From positions 14,233,479-14,297,478 of the forward strand of contig OX439007.1 of NCBI GenBank assembly GCA_949316495.1: a DNA stretch of 64,000 bases, written 5' to 3'. Position numbers and translations under genes: made by a program. A model generated the notes under the pieces. It was given only the letters and a program-made list of their open reading frames with translations. It searched no databases and was not told the origin of the DNA. The DNA is from Amphiduros pacificus (taxonomy: Eukaryota; Annelida; Polychaeta; Phyllodocida; Hesionidae). Of the stretch, positions 33,511 to 48,660 are shown piece by piece (position 1 is the first letter of the stretch; every line of letters begins with the position of its first letter).

Positions 33511-34745
33511 TCAAAGAAGCATGTAATTACTTGTGAAGTGTTCCATATAATGTTCAGACACAGTTTATATATCCAACTTAAAGTTGAAAAATAGAACATG
33601 ATAATAATACAAAGAAAGTCAGTGATTGCAGTGTTGTGCAAGAAATAATTTATAAAGTAGTCCGGTAGTATGTAGGGACTAACATTTTGATATATACTCA
33701 ATAGGTTCACTCATAACAGAAATCAAGATGGCCGAACAGAGGTTGAAAACGTGATTGATTTCTCTTGAGGATAGTACACGTCATGCTTTTCTTGATTTTG
33801 AAGTATTTTTTTCTCTTTAGAAATTAGATTTTTCATATTATAAAAAAACATCAATATTGAATTTCAAGCAAATATTCTCAGCTTTCCTGAAACAAGATCC
33901 ATGAGGAATACTTTCTGTGAAATATTAAATAACTTGAAGTTGATATGTCTATAAAAGAATCATATTTCATATTTGATATTTTAAATCTGAAAAAAACTTT
34001 GAAAATGAGGCATATACTGCTGAAGGAACAAAGACCTTTTTCCATTGATGAGAATAGATGGGTAATTTGAAACCAGAGATGAAGTCATCTTCGAATCCGG
34101 TAGTTGTAGAAATCTGAATAGACATATATTATTAAAAACCTTTTAGGCCAAGCCTTTTAGATACTGATTAGCACAAGCCCAAATTATGTTGTGTTCCTTA
34201 AGGTAACCACACATAAATATCAAAATATATATTTAATTTGGCCTGGCATCTCTGTGTCATAAGCCATGTCTAATTTCTTCAGACAGGACAGATGATATAC
34301 ATATATATATATATAGAGGTTGTGATCTTGATCTTTCTTTTTGTGCATAGGACCTGGGACAGGAACAACAATTTTCAGCAAATAATTGAATTGTCTTTCT
34401 CCAATCATGATTCAAATTAAAGGTAAGGTCTCAAAATGAGTTCATGTTTACGATTAACCGTAAAACAAGTTATTTTTACTTTTTTATTTATATCAACATT
34501 AGAATAAGATACCGTTGTACAAATGCTTATTGTTATTATTATTTTTATTATCATTATTATTATTAGTTTATTTCAATTTAATAATATTGATATTAAGGTA
34601 TCAAAACACTGTCAGTAAAGGGAAATAAGGGTAATTCATCTTGTCAAGGACTTTACTTTTACAGATGCATCAAAACAAATCATTCATCAATAAAAATAAG
34701 ATCATGCTTTATCATACATATTAAAATAAGCATCGCAGACAATTA
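33511..34745. other. AT-rich noncoding DNA
   Basis: Only a short (TA)n tract (about 34297-34315) and an ATT-rich stretch (34529-34566) stand out. No gene recognised. Confidence 0.4.
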
Positions 34746-34747
34746 AT

Positions 34748-34945
34748 TCAAACAGACCACTCCACAAGCCCAGTTGGAGCGATGGAACCTGGAACTGTGC
34801 CTTCCCGGGTCATAATAGTGGAGGACGGGAGGTGGTGGGTTCCATTCCCACTGTTACTTTGACACCGGTTAAAAGGCTTGGAGGCCGCCCTGAGATGGTC
34901 ACTGTTGCTGAAAGCGTAGCAAAAACAGCATTTCACAGTTTCACA
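34748..34945 (+). mobile_element. tRNA-derived SINE (family 2)
   Basis: A-box-like AGCCCAGTTGGAGCG, B-box-like GTGGGTTCCATTCCCAC, and a body with TGTTACTTTGACACCGG, AAAAGGCTTGGAGG and GATGGTCACTGTTGCTGA. It ends in a CATTTCACAGTTTCACAATT tail. The same body occurs twice at 62560-62875. Confidence 0.75.
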
Positions 34946-36599
34946 ATTTAGTTCATGAAAGAATATAGGCCTTGGAAAAGTTAGAGGTTATTCTGTGGTG
35001 ATTCAAAGTGCATGGGTATGCTTTACAGTTGGTCACATAAATGATTACTCTAGAACAACTATTTACTCCAAAGCGAACACATTTCATTTTTATTTCCGTA
35101 GGTTAATAACTGTATATAATAACAGTGGCGAATTAATTTACTGCTTAGCTGAATTGAGATTTTACAGACAACTTTTTACGAAAGAACATATATTCTATTT
35201 ATTTTTCTTTAATTAGCAAAATGACCAACAAAAATGGTTGGGATTCATTATTTAAACAATTCAAGAATGCTATCAAACCTTACTATGGTAACTATGATCA
35301 CGTTGAATACATCTCACATTGAATAAATGTTCAATATACTGATATAATATAATAGTAGGACAAATGCAGTTACAATCTACCAACAAACCATTATATTTTT
35401 TTGCGGTCGGCCATTCACAATTTTTTCCCGAACCAAAACAATATCTCCATAATTATTTCTCATTCATAAGAAAGTGATGCAATGCTTTTTAAAAATTCCT
35501 TCAACCTTCTAAAATTGACTTCTACATGCTTGAAACTCCATTTTTGTTCACAAACATTTGACCCTTTGAGAGTCTCATTTTTTTTTTATCACCAACTGGT
35601 CTCACCTATTCTTTTTTTACTTCCCTCCAGCCCCTCCGCCGCCCCCCCCCCCCCCCGAATGAATAATGATCAGGCCCTAAGATGTTGCCACAACCATATT
35701 GATTAGTTGACACTAAAGGCTGTGAAGAATGTGACATATTGTAAGGTGCTGTTGAGATTACAATAGAGGGCATTCAGCATAATCTTTGATTATATGATGT
35801 TCTTTGTGGTATGCCGCACATTAGCATGCAATTACCATACAGCTCTGCAATCGGTTGGCTCCTGTACGTGCTCCTGCACAATGACACACGTACACGTATG
35901 CACGCCCTTTCATAGGTTCAAAGGTAATTCGGAATGGTTCATTTATAATTTGGGGGCCGGGGTTGGGGACAGATTGGAAAGCTTTCTTTGGAAAAGTATA
36001 CATGAATATGTAACCAGTTGGACACCGATTTTCACATGTTCCCATTTTATGCTGTGGAGTTAGAATAGTACAATAATACTCCAGATGTATATTCATGGTT
36101 GATTTTGATTGATGACATTCTTTTCAAATATTTTAATGCATAATATATGTCAAAAAATGAAGCTTGTGCAGGAGAGAACGGAATCAATTAACCTAATTCT
36201 GTAAACTGTAATGTTAACTATGATTTGATTTACTACTTTATAACACTGTTGCTATAAAAGCCGCAAACAAACATTACAAATAAACATTATTTATAGACAA
36301 AGTCAAAGTCAAAATCATTAATTTGAGCCTATACATATCATTTCAATCATTTCAAGAATTTTTAGCTGTTTCAGAATTTTCGGCCCTGTATTCGGCTCCC
36401 TTCATATTCTTATATATATCGTTCATGTTTGAACAATATATCGTGATCAAACTTAAATAAAAAGACATCAGTAATAAGATATGGAAACTAATCAAATATG
36501 CCAGCAATATAATACAATACTCCTAATATTCGCCTTGACTTTTGTACGCCTGAATTCGCAATCTATATGTCAACAACGATAGATGAATAGAAACATTGA
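34946..36599. other. AT-rich noncoding DNA with a C-run
   Basis: A run of C at about 35641-35656 follows a CT-rich stretch. Overlapping frames on both strands at 35794-36096 have no recognised domain. No gene is called. Confidence 0.4.
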
Positions 36600-37180
36600 T
36601 GCAGTGGAAAGTAAAAGACAATTAAAGAACTGGGAGCCGAGAACAAAATACTTAATTTGCACACAATTGATTTATTTACTAAATCTACCACAACCAGGCT
36701 TACCTAACGTTACATTAATGCTGTACCATTTATTGACCGCCGCGCCATCTGGCGGCTACCTGTGGCATTAACGCTAGATAATCATACAAACATACATAGA
36801 ATATCTTAATTAACCACACATATACATAAATAATACATTACATTCACAATTACATAAACGCTAATGTATGACTAATGCCTATGATTGACAATACATGAAT
36901 GAACCCATAAAGCGGTATAATAGCCAAATATGGAATATTACATGTTAAATTAACACTCATCCTGCTAAAAGGGTGGGAAGGTGGGTGAGAGCGGTGGTCA
37001 GCAACAGAATGATTTTGAATTGGCCCGCCTGCCAATGCTCAAGACCACCACGTGACCACGCGCCGTTGCTAGGCTACTGGGCACCCCTACTGGGTGTGAC
37101 CCCTGACCTGACTAATGCGACACCTAACGGCTCCCCAACTTTAACCCCCCTTATTCATAAGCTAACATTATAAGGGCATA
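36600..37180 (-). mobile_element. Solo terminal-repeat remnant related to the Ngaro/PAT element
   Basis: The same order of landmarks as in 1125-1643 appears here: a GACAAATATGATTTATTT-like start, a TTAATTAA-CACA-CATTACATTA stretch, AAAAGGGTGGGA-GGTGGG, a GC-rich block with CTGGG-ACCCCCTG-GTGTGAC-type pairs, and a CTAACAT-TAT-A-AAGG end. Base identity is low, so it is a distant family member or an old copy. No coding part is attached, so it looks like a solo terminal segment. Confidence 0.5.
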
Positions 37181-37217
37181 GTCTCAGTAACCAGTTACAT
37201 ATGATGGAAGGAATGTG

Positions 37218-37221
37218 TCAA

Positions 37222-37291
<70 letters not shown>
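37218..37291. repeat. (ATC)n microsatellite
   Basis: About 24 perfect ATC units, giving a poly-Ser frame that is not a gene. Confidence 0.95.
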
Positions 37292-37710
37292 TGAAGTTCA
37301 GTCTACAGCTTTAATTCATATCATTATTACGTCACTTATAGTCAAATTTATTATCTTTAATACAGCAACTGCAATCATTCTTAACATATTCAGCAATGCA
37401 CTTGTGAAACACCTTAAGGAGTCATACTATCAATAAGAGATACAACTTAATTTTCACATGTTGCTATCATTTAAAGACTTTTCAAATTGATATCCTTTTC
37501 ATCCTTTCAATTTTACCAGATGCTTTACTTTTGAGCACCATTCTAGTAGAGTACCATTGAGTGTTGCTTTGGGATCGACGTGGTGCTTTTTATACCTAAA
37601 TTCTATACACATTGCTTTCTTTTAATCAAAATTAAATTTCACAACATATTCATGAGCATATTCTTCACGTATATGAGGCATCTTGTGTAAACCATTAATA
37701 TCAGGACATA

Positions 37711-40587
<2,877 letters not shown>

Positions 40588-40723
40588 TATAGCAATGCAA
40601 CATATTGATATAATGTCAGACAGTCAATGAAAACCCTTGCTATCTCACCACTTGCTGTTCAGACGGCATATTAACTTATCAATAAGATAAATGACAATAT
40701 GGTACACTGCTTAACACACTGCT

Positions 40724-40833
40724 TAATGTCGTTTTCATATGTGAGAGGCATCCTTGCATAGCAATTTAATATTAATCTTAATGTCGTTTTCATATGTGAG
40801 AGGCATCCTTGCATAGCAATTTAATATTGATCT
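40724..40833. repeat. Near-perfect tandem duplication, 55-bp unit
   Basis: TAATGTCGTTTTCATATGTG and the following 35 bp occur twice back to back with one difference (ATTAATCT against ATTGATCT), so the duplication is recent. Confidence 0.93.
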
Positions 40834-41520
40834 TAAAACGATAGCTGGCATTTTTCTTGCAAAAACAATTTAAAAAAACAACTATAATACACCCGATGTA
40901 ATGTTGTTGGGGCATCAAGCGTGCAAGCACAAACATAAGATATTCCATATATATAGTATTGTAGTTTCCTTCAGCATAGTTATAGACAATATAGTAATTC
41001 CATCGTCTTGTAGGTCAGATGTGCACAGTTCGTTCTAAACTGGACTATAGAAATCGATGACTTTAGACAAAACACATGAAAGCGCAATACCATGGTAATT
41101 ATCACGACTTTATATACAAGCTCTCACGTCTTTCAGAATGGATAGAAATGCAGAATATAACAGGTCTTCAAATATATGCCAATGTATAAACGTTGTTTAA
41201 ACAATATAACAAACATTCTGAAGCACACAAAAAGTGATAAGAGTGAGTGCCCATTTCCCCGTTGCTTTTACCGTTCTAAACATTTCTACAATTCTGTGTG
41301 CACCTTTCAATCCATTTTTATTTCCACCCATGCCTTCATGCCTCTCAAACTACTCATATTGTTTATCCGATCATGTTCATTTCATGTATTTCTCTGTGGA
41401 TGAAATCCATGGTGCATAACTCTAACAGATTGTCTCTCACTACTTTGGTTTGCTTTATTTTCCCTCTCAGCATCTGCTTGCTGTTTTACATCTGTCCAGG
41501 ACTTCTATCAGCAACACTAG
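40834..41520. other. Noncoding DNA with short overlapping frames
   Basis: Frames of 60-120 codons at 41176-41660 run partly into the SINE that follows and have no known domain. No gene is called. Confidence 0.35.
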
Positions 41521-41830
41521 CTTATTTGTTTGTTTGGGGTTTTACATCACCTTCAACATTATTTCTGTCATTTCGTGATGATACCTATTTGTCGAAGGTT
41601 GTGGGTTCGATCCCCGGCCGTGCCAAGATTGAAATCATGATACAATTTCACACGTGCTGAAAGGGTTAACCCGTTGTCCTTGTAATTGTGTGACTGGGTA
41701 GATTTTCATGTCAAAGACCTGTGGCATGACAATTCAGTGAGGCAGAACTACATCTGCTACTAGTAGGTCTCATCACGAAATGACTGAAATAATGTTGAAA
41801 GTGATGTAAAACCCCAAACAAACAAACAAT
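41521..41830. mobile_element. Inverted SINE family 1 chimera
   Basis: 41525-41589 is the 3' end of a minus-strand copy (TTTGTTTGTTTGGGG to GTGATGA-ACCTA-TTGT). It joins at about 41595 to a plus-strand copy that starts at the B box (GGTTGTGGGTTCGATCCCCGG) and runs through to a (CAAA)n tail at 41830. Both tails point outward and both inner heads are lost. Confidence 0.88.
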
Positions 41831-43605
41831 ACAAACTCAGCTACAGAAACTCCAAACAATTGGGCAGAAACTCCAAACAATCGGACAGTAATTAAAATTT
41901 GACAATATGAATGTTCGAAATACAGTTTTGCATTGTTGTTTTTTGTCTAGTGGAATAGTTTTCAGGCTATCACTTGTGCGGTTAAGCTAATAGTGCATTA
42001 CGAAGATAAGCACTTTATTAATAATAACGTTTTCCATTGTCAGTCGCAATATTCACATGCAAATTCCATTTTGATCACTCACCTGGGCGAGCCACAGCAG
42101 AAGCTTGGCTTTCTTCATAGATAACTTTGACATAGCACTGAGCATATCACAGAAGCTGGTCTATGTCTGGAACAGGAATTATATCAAAATAATTAGTTGC
42201 AATTTCATCGTCCAAATGTGATATTTAGTTTGAAAATTGAATGTCATTCACTCTAAGCATTAGAGTGAACGTCATTCACTCAGCATTTTTCTTATAAATA
42301 GTTACCACTAGACAGATCACAAGATATTAGTTATGATGTGAAGATCTAATTAGTGTTATCTACTGTTAATGATTAGTCCTATTATATGCATCCATATATA
42401 TTGACCAAGGAACCAGTAATCATGTATATGCTGGGAATGGCGCTATCCACAACAGTATCAAGTGAATTATGCAGGAAGTTCAGTAAGTAAGATCTTTAGC
42501 TTTTATGTACGGTATTAAGTTGTATTTGATGTAGGTAATGCTAATATGTGGTAAGGGGTAAAACACAAGTCTTATGTGGTTCCCCTCTGAAACTAAAACT
42601 ATAATTACATGCATTTTCTCTCGACAAATATTTCGTTATTTTTAGTTGTTGCATTAATGTGTATCTTAAATGTGTTGACAACTATTTAATCTTGTGATCA
42701 GAATTTTAAATAAACATAAATTGTTAGAAAGGCAGAGCTTTGAGCAACAAATTAATCATTGTATGGAAAGGAGGATATATGTTTTTGAGTTATTTCTCAC
42801 TCCAGTCATTGATTTTTGATGGGCACCAAATCAGTAAGACGGTCAACAAGTCAGTAAAATACATTTGAAAGAAAACTCATTTTTCGAGAGAGTAAAGCAG
42901 GTATCTCTATACGGCCTGGTGTAATCTATATATTGTTGAAAAAGCTGAAGATGCAACAAACACAAACCGCAGTGACAAATATAGCATATTGACTAAACTT
43001 GTGACATGCAAAGTATATGATATATATTTTTTTGTGAAAGATTTAAAACAAATAGTGAAAGGATTGTAATTTGAAATCCAAATTTTCAGATTTCTGAAAA
43101 TGATTTGAAAGGGACAGTTTTAACATTTGCTCTGTCATAAAAAGGCAAAAACAAAAACAAATTAAAACCAAAAAACAAAATAAAACAAAGCTCAATGATA
43201 ACCAGGCATGGAAAATAGCTTGTATTCATTCATGAACACTTCATATTTTTTTATCCTTTTATTCCTGTTTAGCGTTGCCTTTATTTGTTATAGTCCACTT
43301 TCATTATACCATTTATGTACTTTAAAATATTCAGGTTCATAATTTATATCCAACTATCACAAATTATAACATTTATATATATATTATATTTTATATAGAC
43401 GTTGCTGTTTGGGAACAATGCAATCTTCATACTTTTGTATTATCTGCTGTAATACATTTTCTGCTATAATGACAACAACAGTTACATTAACTGTAAATCA
43501 TTGTTAATAATTCATCATGTTTGATTAATTATTACATGGGGAAACATAAATTTGGTGGCATAACAGACCGAGAACATAAAAAGGACCCATATTAACTATG
43601 TTGAA
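41831..43605. other. AT-rich noncoding DNA
   Basis: A short perfect hairpin (CACTCTAA GCA TTAGAGTG, about 42249-42267) lies beside a repeated GTCATTCACTC. Nothing else was recognised. Confidence 0.4.
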
Positions 43606-43609
43606 TAGA

Positions 43610-43725
43610 AATATACAAAAGTACCCTCCATAGCAGGACCTCTCTATCATATCAGTCCCTGCCACCAAAGCTATAAATGTGCGCACAGAATTGACCGCAA
43701 GTCATACTACTTGATGAGAAATTCA
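43610..43725 (+). repeat. Unclassified dispersed repeat, copy 1 of a pair
   Basis: GTACCCTCC-TAGCA, then ATATCATATCAGTCCCTGCC, then a GCACACAGAATTGACCGCA-like stretch match the reverse complement of 61390-61500 over about 110 bp. Confidence 0.75.
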
Positions 43726-44044
43726 TGAGAGAACAGGTGAAAAAAACTACCATTGATGAAGCCAAACCGGTCAAAGGATGTAGTTAATTGAGAACCTGCA
43801 TCCACTATTTTGCTTCCATGTCCAGTTGCAATATTCAGTATCCTCAGTTGTTGAACTCCAGCGAGAGTCGTAGGCATATTGAAACTGATATTTATGCTAC
43901 TAAAGGTATCTGAAAGAAATTTGTTTCATTTTATTATCCCATAGAAATATATGTACATTTATGCTTGTCTCAACCATTTTAAATGCAATTACCTTTTATG
44001 AAATCCTTATTTTGTAATATTAGCTCCTGTTCTTCTTTGATGAT

Positions 44045-44272
44045 ACACATGTGGTAGGTTCGATTTCCGATCATCATACTATTTCCCACTTGGGCTGAGA
44101 CCCATACATAAAGGGTTAACCTGTTGTCTTTGTTAATATGTGACCGGGTGGGCTGTCAGGTCTTGGACCTGAGTATTGACAATTCAGTGAGGCAGCACTA
44201 CAAGTAGGTCCCAACACGAAATGACTCAAATAATGTTGACAGAGATGTCAAATCCCAAACAAACAAATAATT
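44045..44272 (+). mobile_element. SINE family 1, head-truncated and diverged
   Basis: From a decayed B box (GTAGGTTCGATTTCCG) through GGGTTAACCTGTTGTC and GGCAGCACTACAAGTAGG to a CAAA tail. It is missing about 10 bp of the body relative to full copies. Confidence 0.85.
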
Positions 44273-46289
44273 ATTCATTCAAGGGGGAAGGAAACTAGGA
44301 GAAATATCAATATCAATAAGACTACTTTGTGGGGAATCCAAATATTAAGAATATCACCAACCTTGAGGGAAAAATAAGACTCGGTGGGTAAAATAGTCAC
44401 GTTTCAAGCTTGTGGAAGTTACCTTTAGTTGGTGAAAGGGAACCATTAAATATGAGAAAAATAAGAGCAGCAGAGAAACTGTGCTAAACGCATGCTTATA
44501 TTGCCAGGAATGTCTCCATATACATCTAATAATAGAACAGTTTGAACAGAGGTAATAATACTGCTTCTTCAACCTTTAACCCCAGTTTGATCAAGCAAAC
44601 TGGGCAATGAAAAAGAAAGTTGGCTCACTTTGCTAGACACACAATGTGCAATTTACTCAAAGCATGTTTGGGGGAGGGCAGTTTTTGAGGCATCAGCAAC
44701 AAATACAATTTACAATATTAGTTTTATTGCTAATATACAATCTATTCATTGACAAACATTTTTCATTATTTCGTAATTGCAACACTGTCCTTATCAATTT
44801 GAAAGTGACTGACAACCTGATGACATGTGGAATGTCGAAAAGCAAAATAAACTGTTTGGTGACTATCAATGATGCTGTCATCAGCTGATACTGACAGACC
44901 AGGAACAGTCTTGTGGCTGTGACAGACGATAAATTTGGGGATTTAATGAAAAATAAACGTATTTTGTCTCCTTGACACACGTGTCAAGAGAAAAAAGGTT
45001 GAGAGGGCCAAATATTAAACAATTAAATCCTTGTAGCAGTATATTTGAATTGGTAGATACTATTAATAATGTTTATGAAATTTTCTAACTTGATATCTTA
45101 AGATGGCGCATGTTGTTGATGAGGCACATATTTAGATACACGCCTAGTATGCGGTATCACCTGCTTCACTGTCTTTCTTTGTCTTGGTTTCTTTGTCTGC
45201 TTTTCTGGACAAGTCAAGTCTTATAAAGTTAAATATACATTGTATGCACAGGGGTAGGAACAAGTGGGGGGGCGAATGGTGCTCAGCCCCCCCGACGTTT
45301 CCGATATAGTTTAGTGCACCACTCAAAATGAAACTGATGATCCCAAATCTTGGACTGGACAGTATCAGGTAGCAGTATGTAGACATTCTCCATTTTTGCA
45401 AGAAAACCAACTGAAACTAATCATTGGTGTGCTTGGTGACTGCTTGGGTAATGTATTAAACATGGGAGGCCGGGATGGGGCAGAGCCCCCATTAGACACC
45501 ATTGCTTTATCCTTTCGTTCCATTATTGTTGGTCACTCAAAGCAGAATCAAGCACAAGAGATGGCTATGGTATCTAAGCCCCCACCTATTCTCAAACATA
45601 GGTTACTTTGGTGCAAAATATTGTGTACAACATGTCACAAAATCTTCTTAAATGCCAAATATATACTGCTAGTAGGATGAAGGGGCGTAGTCCAGCAGCC
45701 ATAAGAAATGTATTTACAAATGGTTTACTAAATAACTAAATGTCCAAACACATGATGGCCGAGTTGGAAATTAGCCTTACAGAACAGGAAGTTAACGTGG
45801 GTGGCTGGTAATAGGATTCAGTGTATCGCTCAAAATTATTTGGAACTGATGACTCAAAATCTCTTGATTCAATAGCGTCAGGTAGTAGTCTGAATCAAAA
45901 CTTTATTCAATATATATATATATATAGTGACTTCCTATCATCTTCTTGTCTAAATTTTGATACTGTCTTATTAATGATGATTTACATGTGTTGTTTAAAT
46001 GTAAACTGCTATTCACAAAATTCTTTTTTTTTCATTAAGATTTCATTGTCTTTTCTATAAATATCTAGGTGCATATACAATTCAACGTGCCATTTGACAT
46101 ATATATGTATATTCATGGTTTTTCCATAATTTTTAACCATTTCCCATAGAATGTCTCAATGTTACCATTTTCTATACAGATATGTTTTTCAATTTCTAGT
46201 TTGTATTTAAATATAGAAAGAAAATGATAAAAATCTACACTTGTTTTTGTATATACCATTAAGCCAGCAATATTACATAATTGACATTA
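44273..46289. other. Noncoding DNA with a partial duplication
   Basis: A segment near 45310-45385 (CACTCAAAATG-AACTGATGA to GTCAGGTAGCAGT-like) recurs near 45820-45895. Short frames on both strands (for example 44646-44980 and 45144-45680) show no recognised domain. Confidence 0.4.
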
Positions 46290-47030
46290 CTGTAAAAGTG
46301 ATTGTCATAATACAATCCAAATAATATGTTTATTACAAAGTTTAATCTCATAATTAGCATTTTTGTTCCACCATGCTTCTAACCTTTGCCAGAGATCATT
46401 TAACCCATTGCACTCCACATAGTGGTGTAAGACATCATCTACTTGGTTTGTTTCTCTTGTTGCTATATATGCCTGTATAAAAATGGATGACCAGTCTTCT
46501 TCCTGAAAACAGAGAATATTTTCCCACTGCTGGAGTGCAGTCGGTTTTATGAACCTATTTAAAATGATCTGATTATAAATCTGTTTGGGTTTAACATTTG
46601 GATTAATTACAATGTTTCCTTGTGGCAATTTAAGAGTTAAAATATGTGAGTATTGTGCAAACCTGGGTAAATGTTGAGATGCAATTTCAGCTACCCATTC
46701 TGCTGGTATCGCTTTTTTTAACCTTGATGACTTTTAGGAAATCACAAGCAATATTTCTTTCTTTACAAAACTGAAACAAATCAATAAATAATGTATCCTC
46801 ATTGAATAGGTCTTTAACTTTTGCAATACCAGCTGAATATAAATTGGGCCAGTAAATAGATGTACATCTTTTATTTTAGGAGCAATAGTTAGCTCTATAT
46901 ATTTATTTTTCCATATAATTTGTTCAAGATACTCAGCTGGGTTTGATGGAGCTTTCCACAGAGAGTTCCAAAGGTTAAAAACTTGTACATAGAAAGGAAT
47001 TGCAAAATTTATTCAAAAAAAGGAATTGCA
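46290..47030 (-). mobile_element. L1/Tx1-like LINE, C-terminal remnant
   Basis: Minus-strand pieces read IPFYVQVFNLWNSLW, NQIIWKNKYIEL-like, and then an open frame (46628-46305) with WENIL, then WSSIFIQAYIATRET, then HHYVECNGLNDLWQRLEAWW. This order matches the C-terminal domain downstream of RT in L1/Tx1-type LINEs. About 40-50 residues between RET and the ECN box are missing, and the frame changes several times upstream. Confidence 0.65.
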
Positions 47031-47289
47031 AAATATATTCACAAAATTCTTGTTAATGCTCGAAATTTCTAAAAGTGTCCCTAATGAAATCACTTGGTAA
47101 AACCTTGATCTAGTCACAAGAATTTTGACTATTTCTCGAGAAAATTGAATTGGGATGGGTTTTTTTATGCTACTATTAAGAACTATCTTTATTTATTAAG
47201 AAATTCAAGTACCAAATCTTAAACTTTGACATTGTAACAGCAGAGAGTTATGTGGTAATTTCAAGCTTGTAGTAAATGTAGGAAACATT

Positions 47290-47920
47290 AAATTAATAAA
47301 ACACAACTCACCAGCCATTCATTCACAGAGATACAATAATGCCACACACATGTTCAATGCCTGGCAGACCTATTATAAAGATATGTCCAAACGGCATGCT
47401 CCCTATCGTGAAAAGACCTTAAGTTCAATAGCTCATTCCGGTCAGCAGGGTTTGGTCAGTTTGAAGCACTGAATTGAACCTGGCTACTTTGAATTTTATA
47501 CATATATATTGTTTCATATGGGACATTATGAGTTTTTGCCAATCATAATGTGGCCAAATTCAAAGGTACTTGTTCAAAAAAATAAGAAAATTATGTTTTA
47601 CCATTTCATAGATGTTGTTTACACATTTCAAAATGATCGACTCATGACATATTGTATCCTGTCATCACAAACATTTAAAACAATAAAGAAAACCAAAATA
47701 ATTGGTCAAAAGGTGGCCATTCACAGTATGTCAAGGTTGAGCAAATGCAATGGCCAGATGAAATGGACAATTGTATGAGAAGGTGTGGGAGAGTCTAACT
47801 TGCTATATATCACCCCTTGAGAATGACATTAACTTTTTAGGGGTAACAGATTATAATATATTAATAACATGTTCTCGGTGTGTATAAGAAATAATACACT
47901 GACACCACCTCATGAAAGCC
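47290..47920 (+). repeat. Unclassified repeat with decayed coding piece, copy 1
   Basis: Matches 58195-58750 in several collinear blocks: CACAGAGATACAATAATGC, then GCAGG-TTTGGTCAG, GGCCAAATTCAA and TTATAATATATTAATAACAT, then GTGTATA-AGAAATAA and TGACACCACCTCATGAAA. The frame at 47509-47778 lies in this copy but does not match the frame of the other copy. Confidence 0.65.
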
Positions 47921-48660
47921 AGATATCTCAGCTAACGCCTCGATATCAGCATTCATTCAGGGCATAGACTGGGTTCCGTCTCAATCCTCAAAGCAGGAAT
48001 AGAGACCAGTATGGCAAACTCCACCAGAGGGCGACGTGGTGAACCTATCACCTCTGTACAAGGTGCCTTTTGGTGCTGGCTCACCACATCCACCAATTTT
48101 TATGTAACTGTCCGTCTTACTTATTTTTTTGCTTAAATTGTACTCAGATTGGTATATTATGATATATTTCACCCTTAATACAAATGTTTGTGCATATAGA
48201 AACAACTACTAAGAGAAATAAAATTTGGAACTAATTTCTCAACCAGAGGAGCCATTTCCTGGGGTAGTGATAAGGCGGAACCACAACAAAGATGGCTGCT
48301 TTGTTTACAATTTTAATTCTTTTAATCTTTTATACTTTTGGTTAATCTAACAACAAAAAATGTTCAAATAGTAACAAATGAATTCTAATACATCTCAAGG
48401 CAACTTCATATTTTATATTAAGAGATGTTAACATTTCAATCACATTTACAACACACTTACAGTTCTTGAGCACATGGCCAGTAAAAGTAGGACTGGATGA
48501 AATACTAATTTTGGGTTGGCCAGTGGTAATAGTTTGCGTGTGCCTCTGGTGGACAGTGTGTCAGTATGGGCCATTGCACACCACTCTAATCTGCCTCAAT
48601 CATGGCAGATTGTTGTGATTGGTCGGCTATTTTGAGACCTTAATGCTTTGGACTGATTGG
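47921..48660. other. Noncoding DNA
   Basis: No feature recognised. A somewhat GC-richer stretch at 47940-48100 has a minus-strand frame of 74 codons without a domain. Confidence 0.35.
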
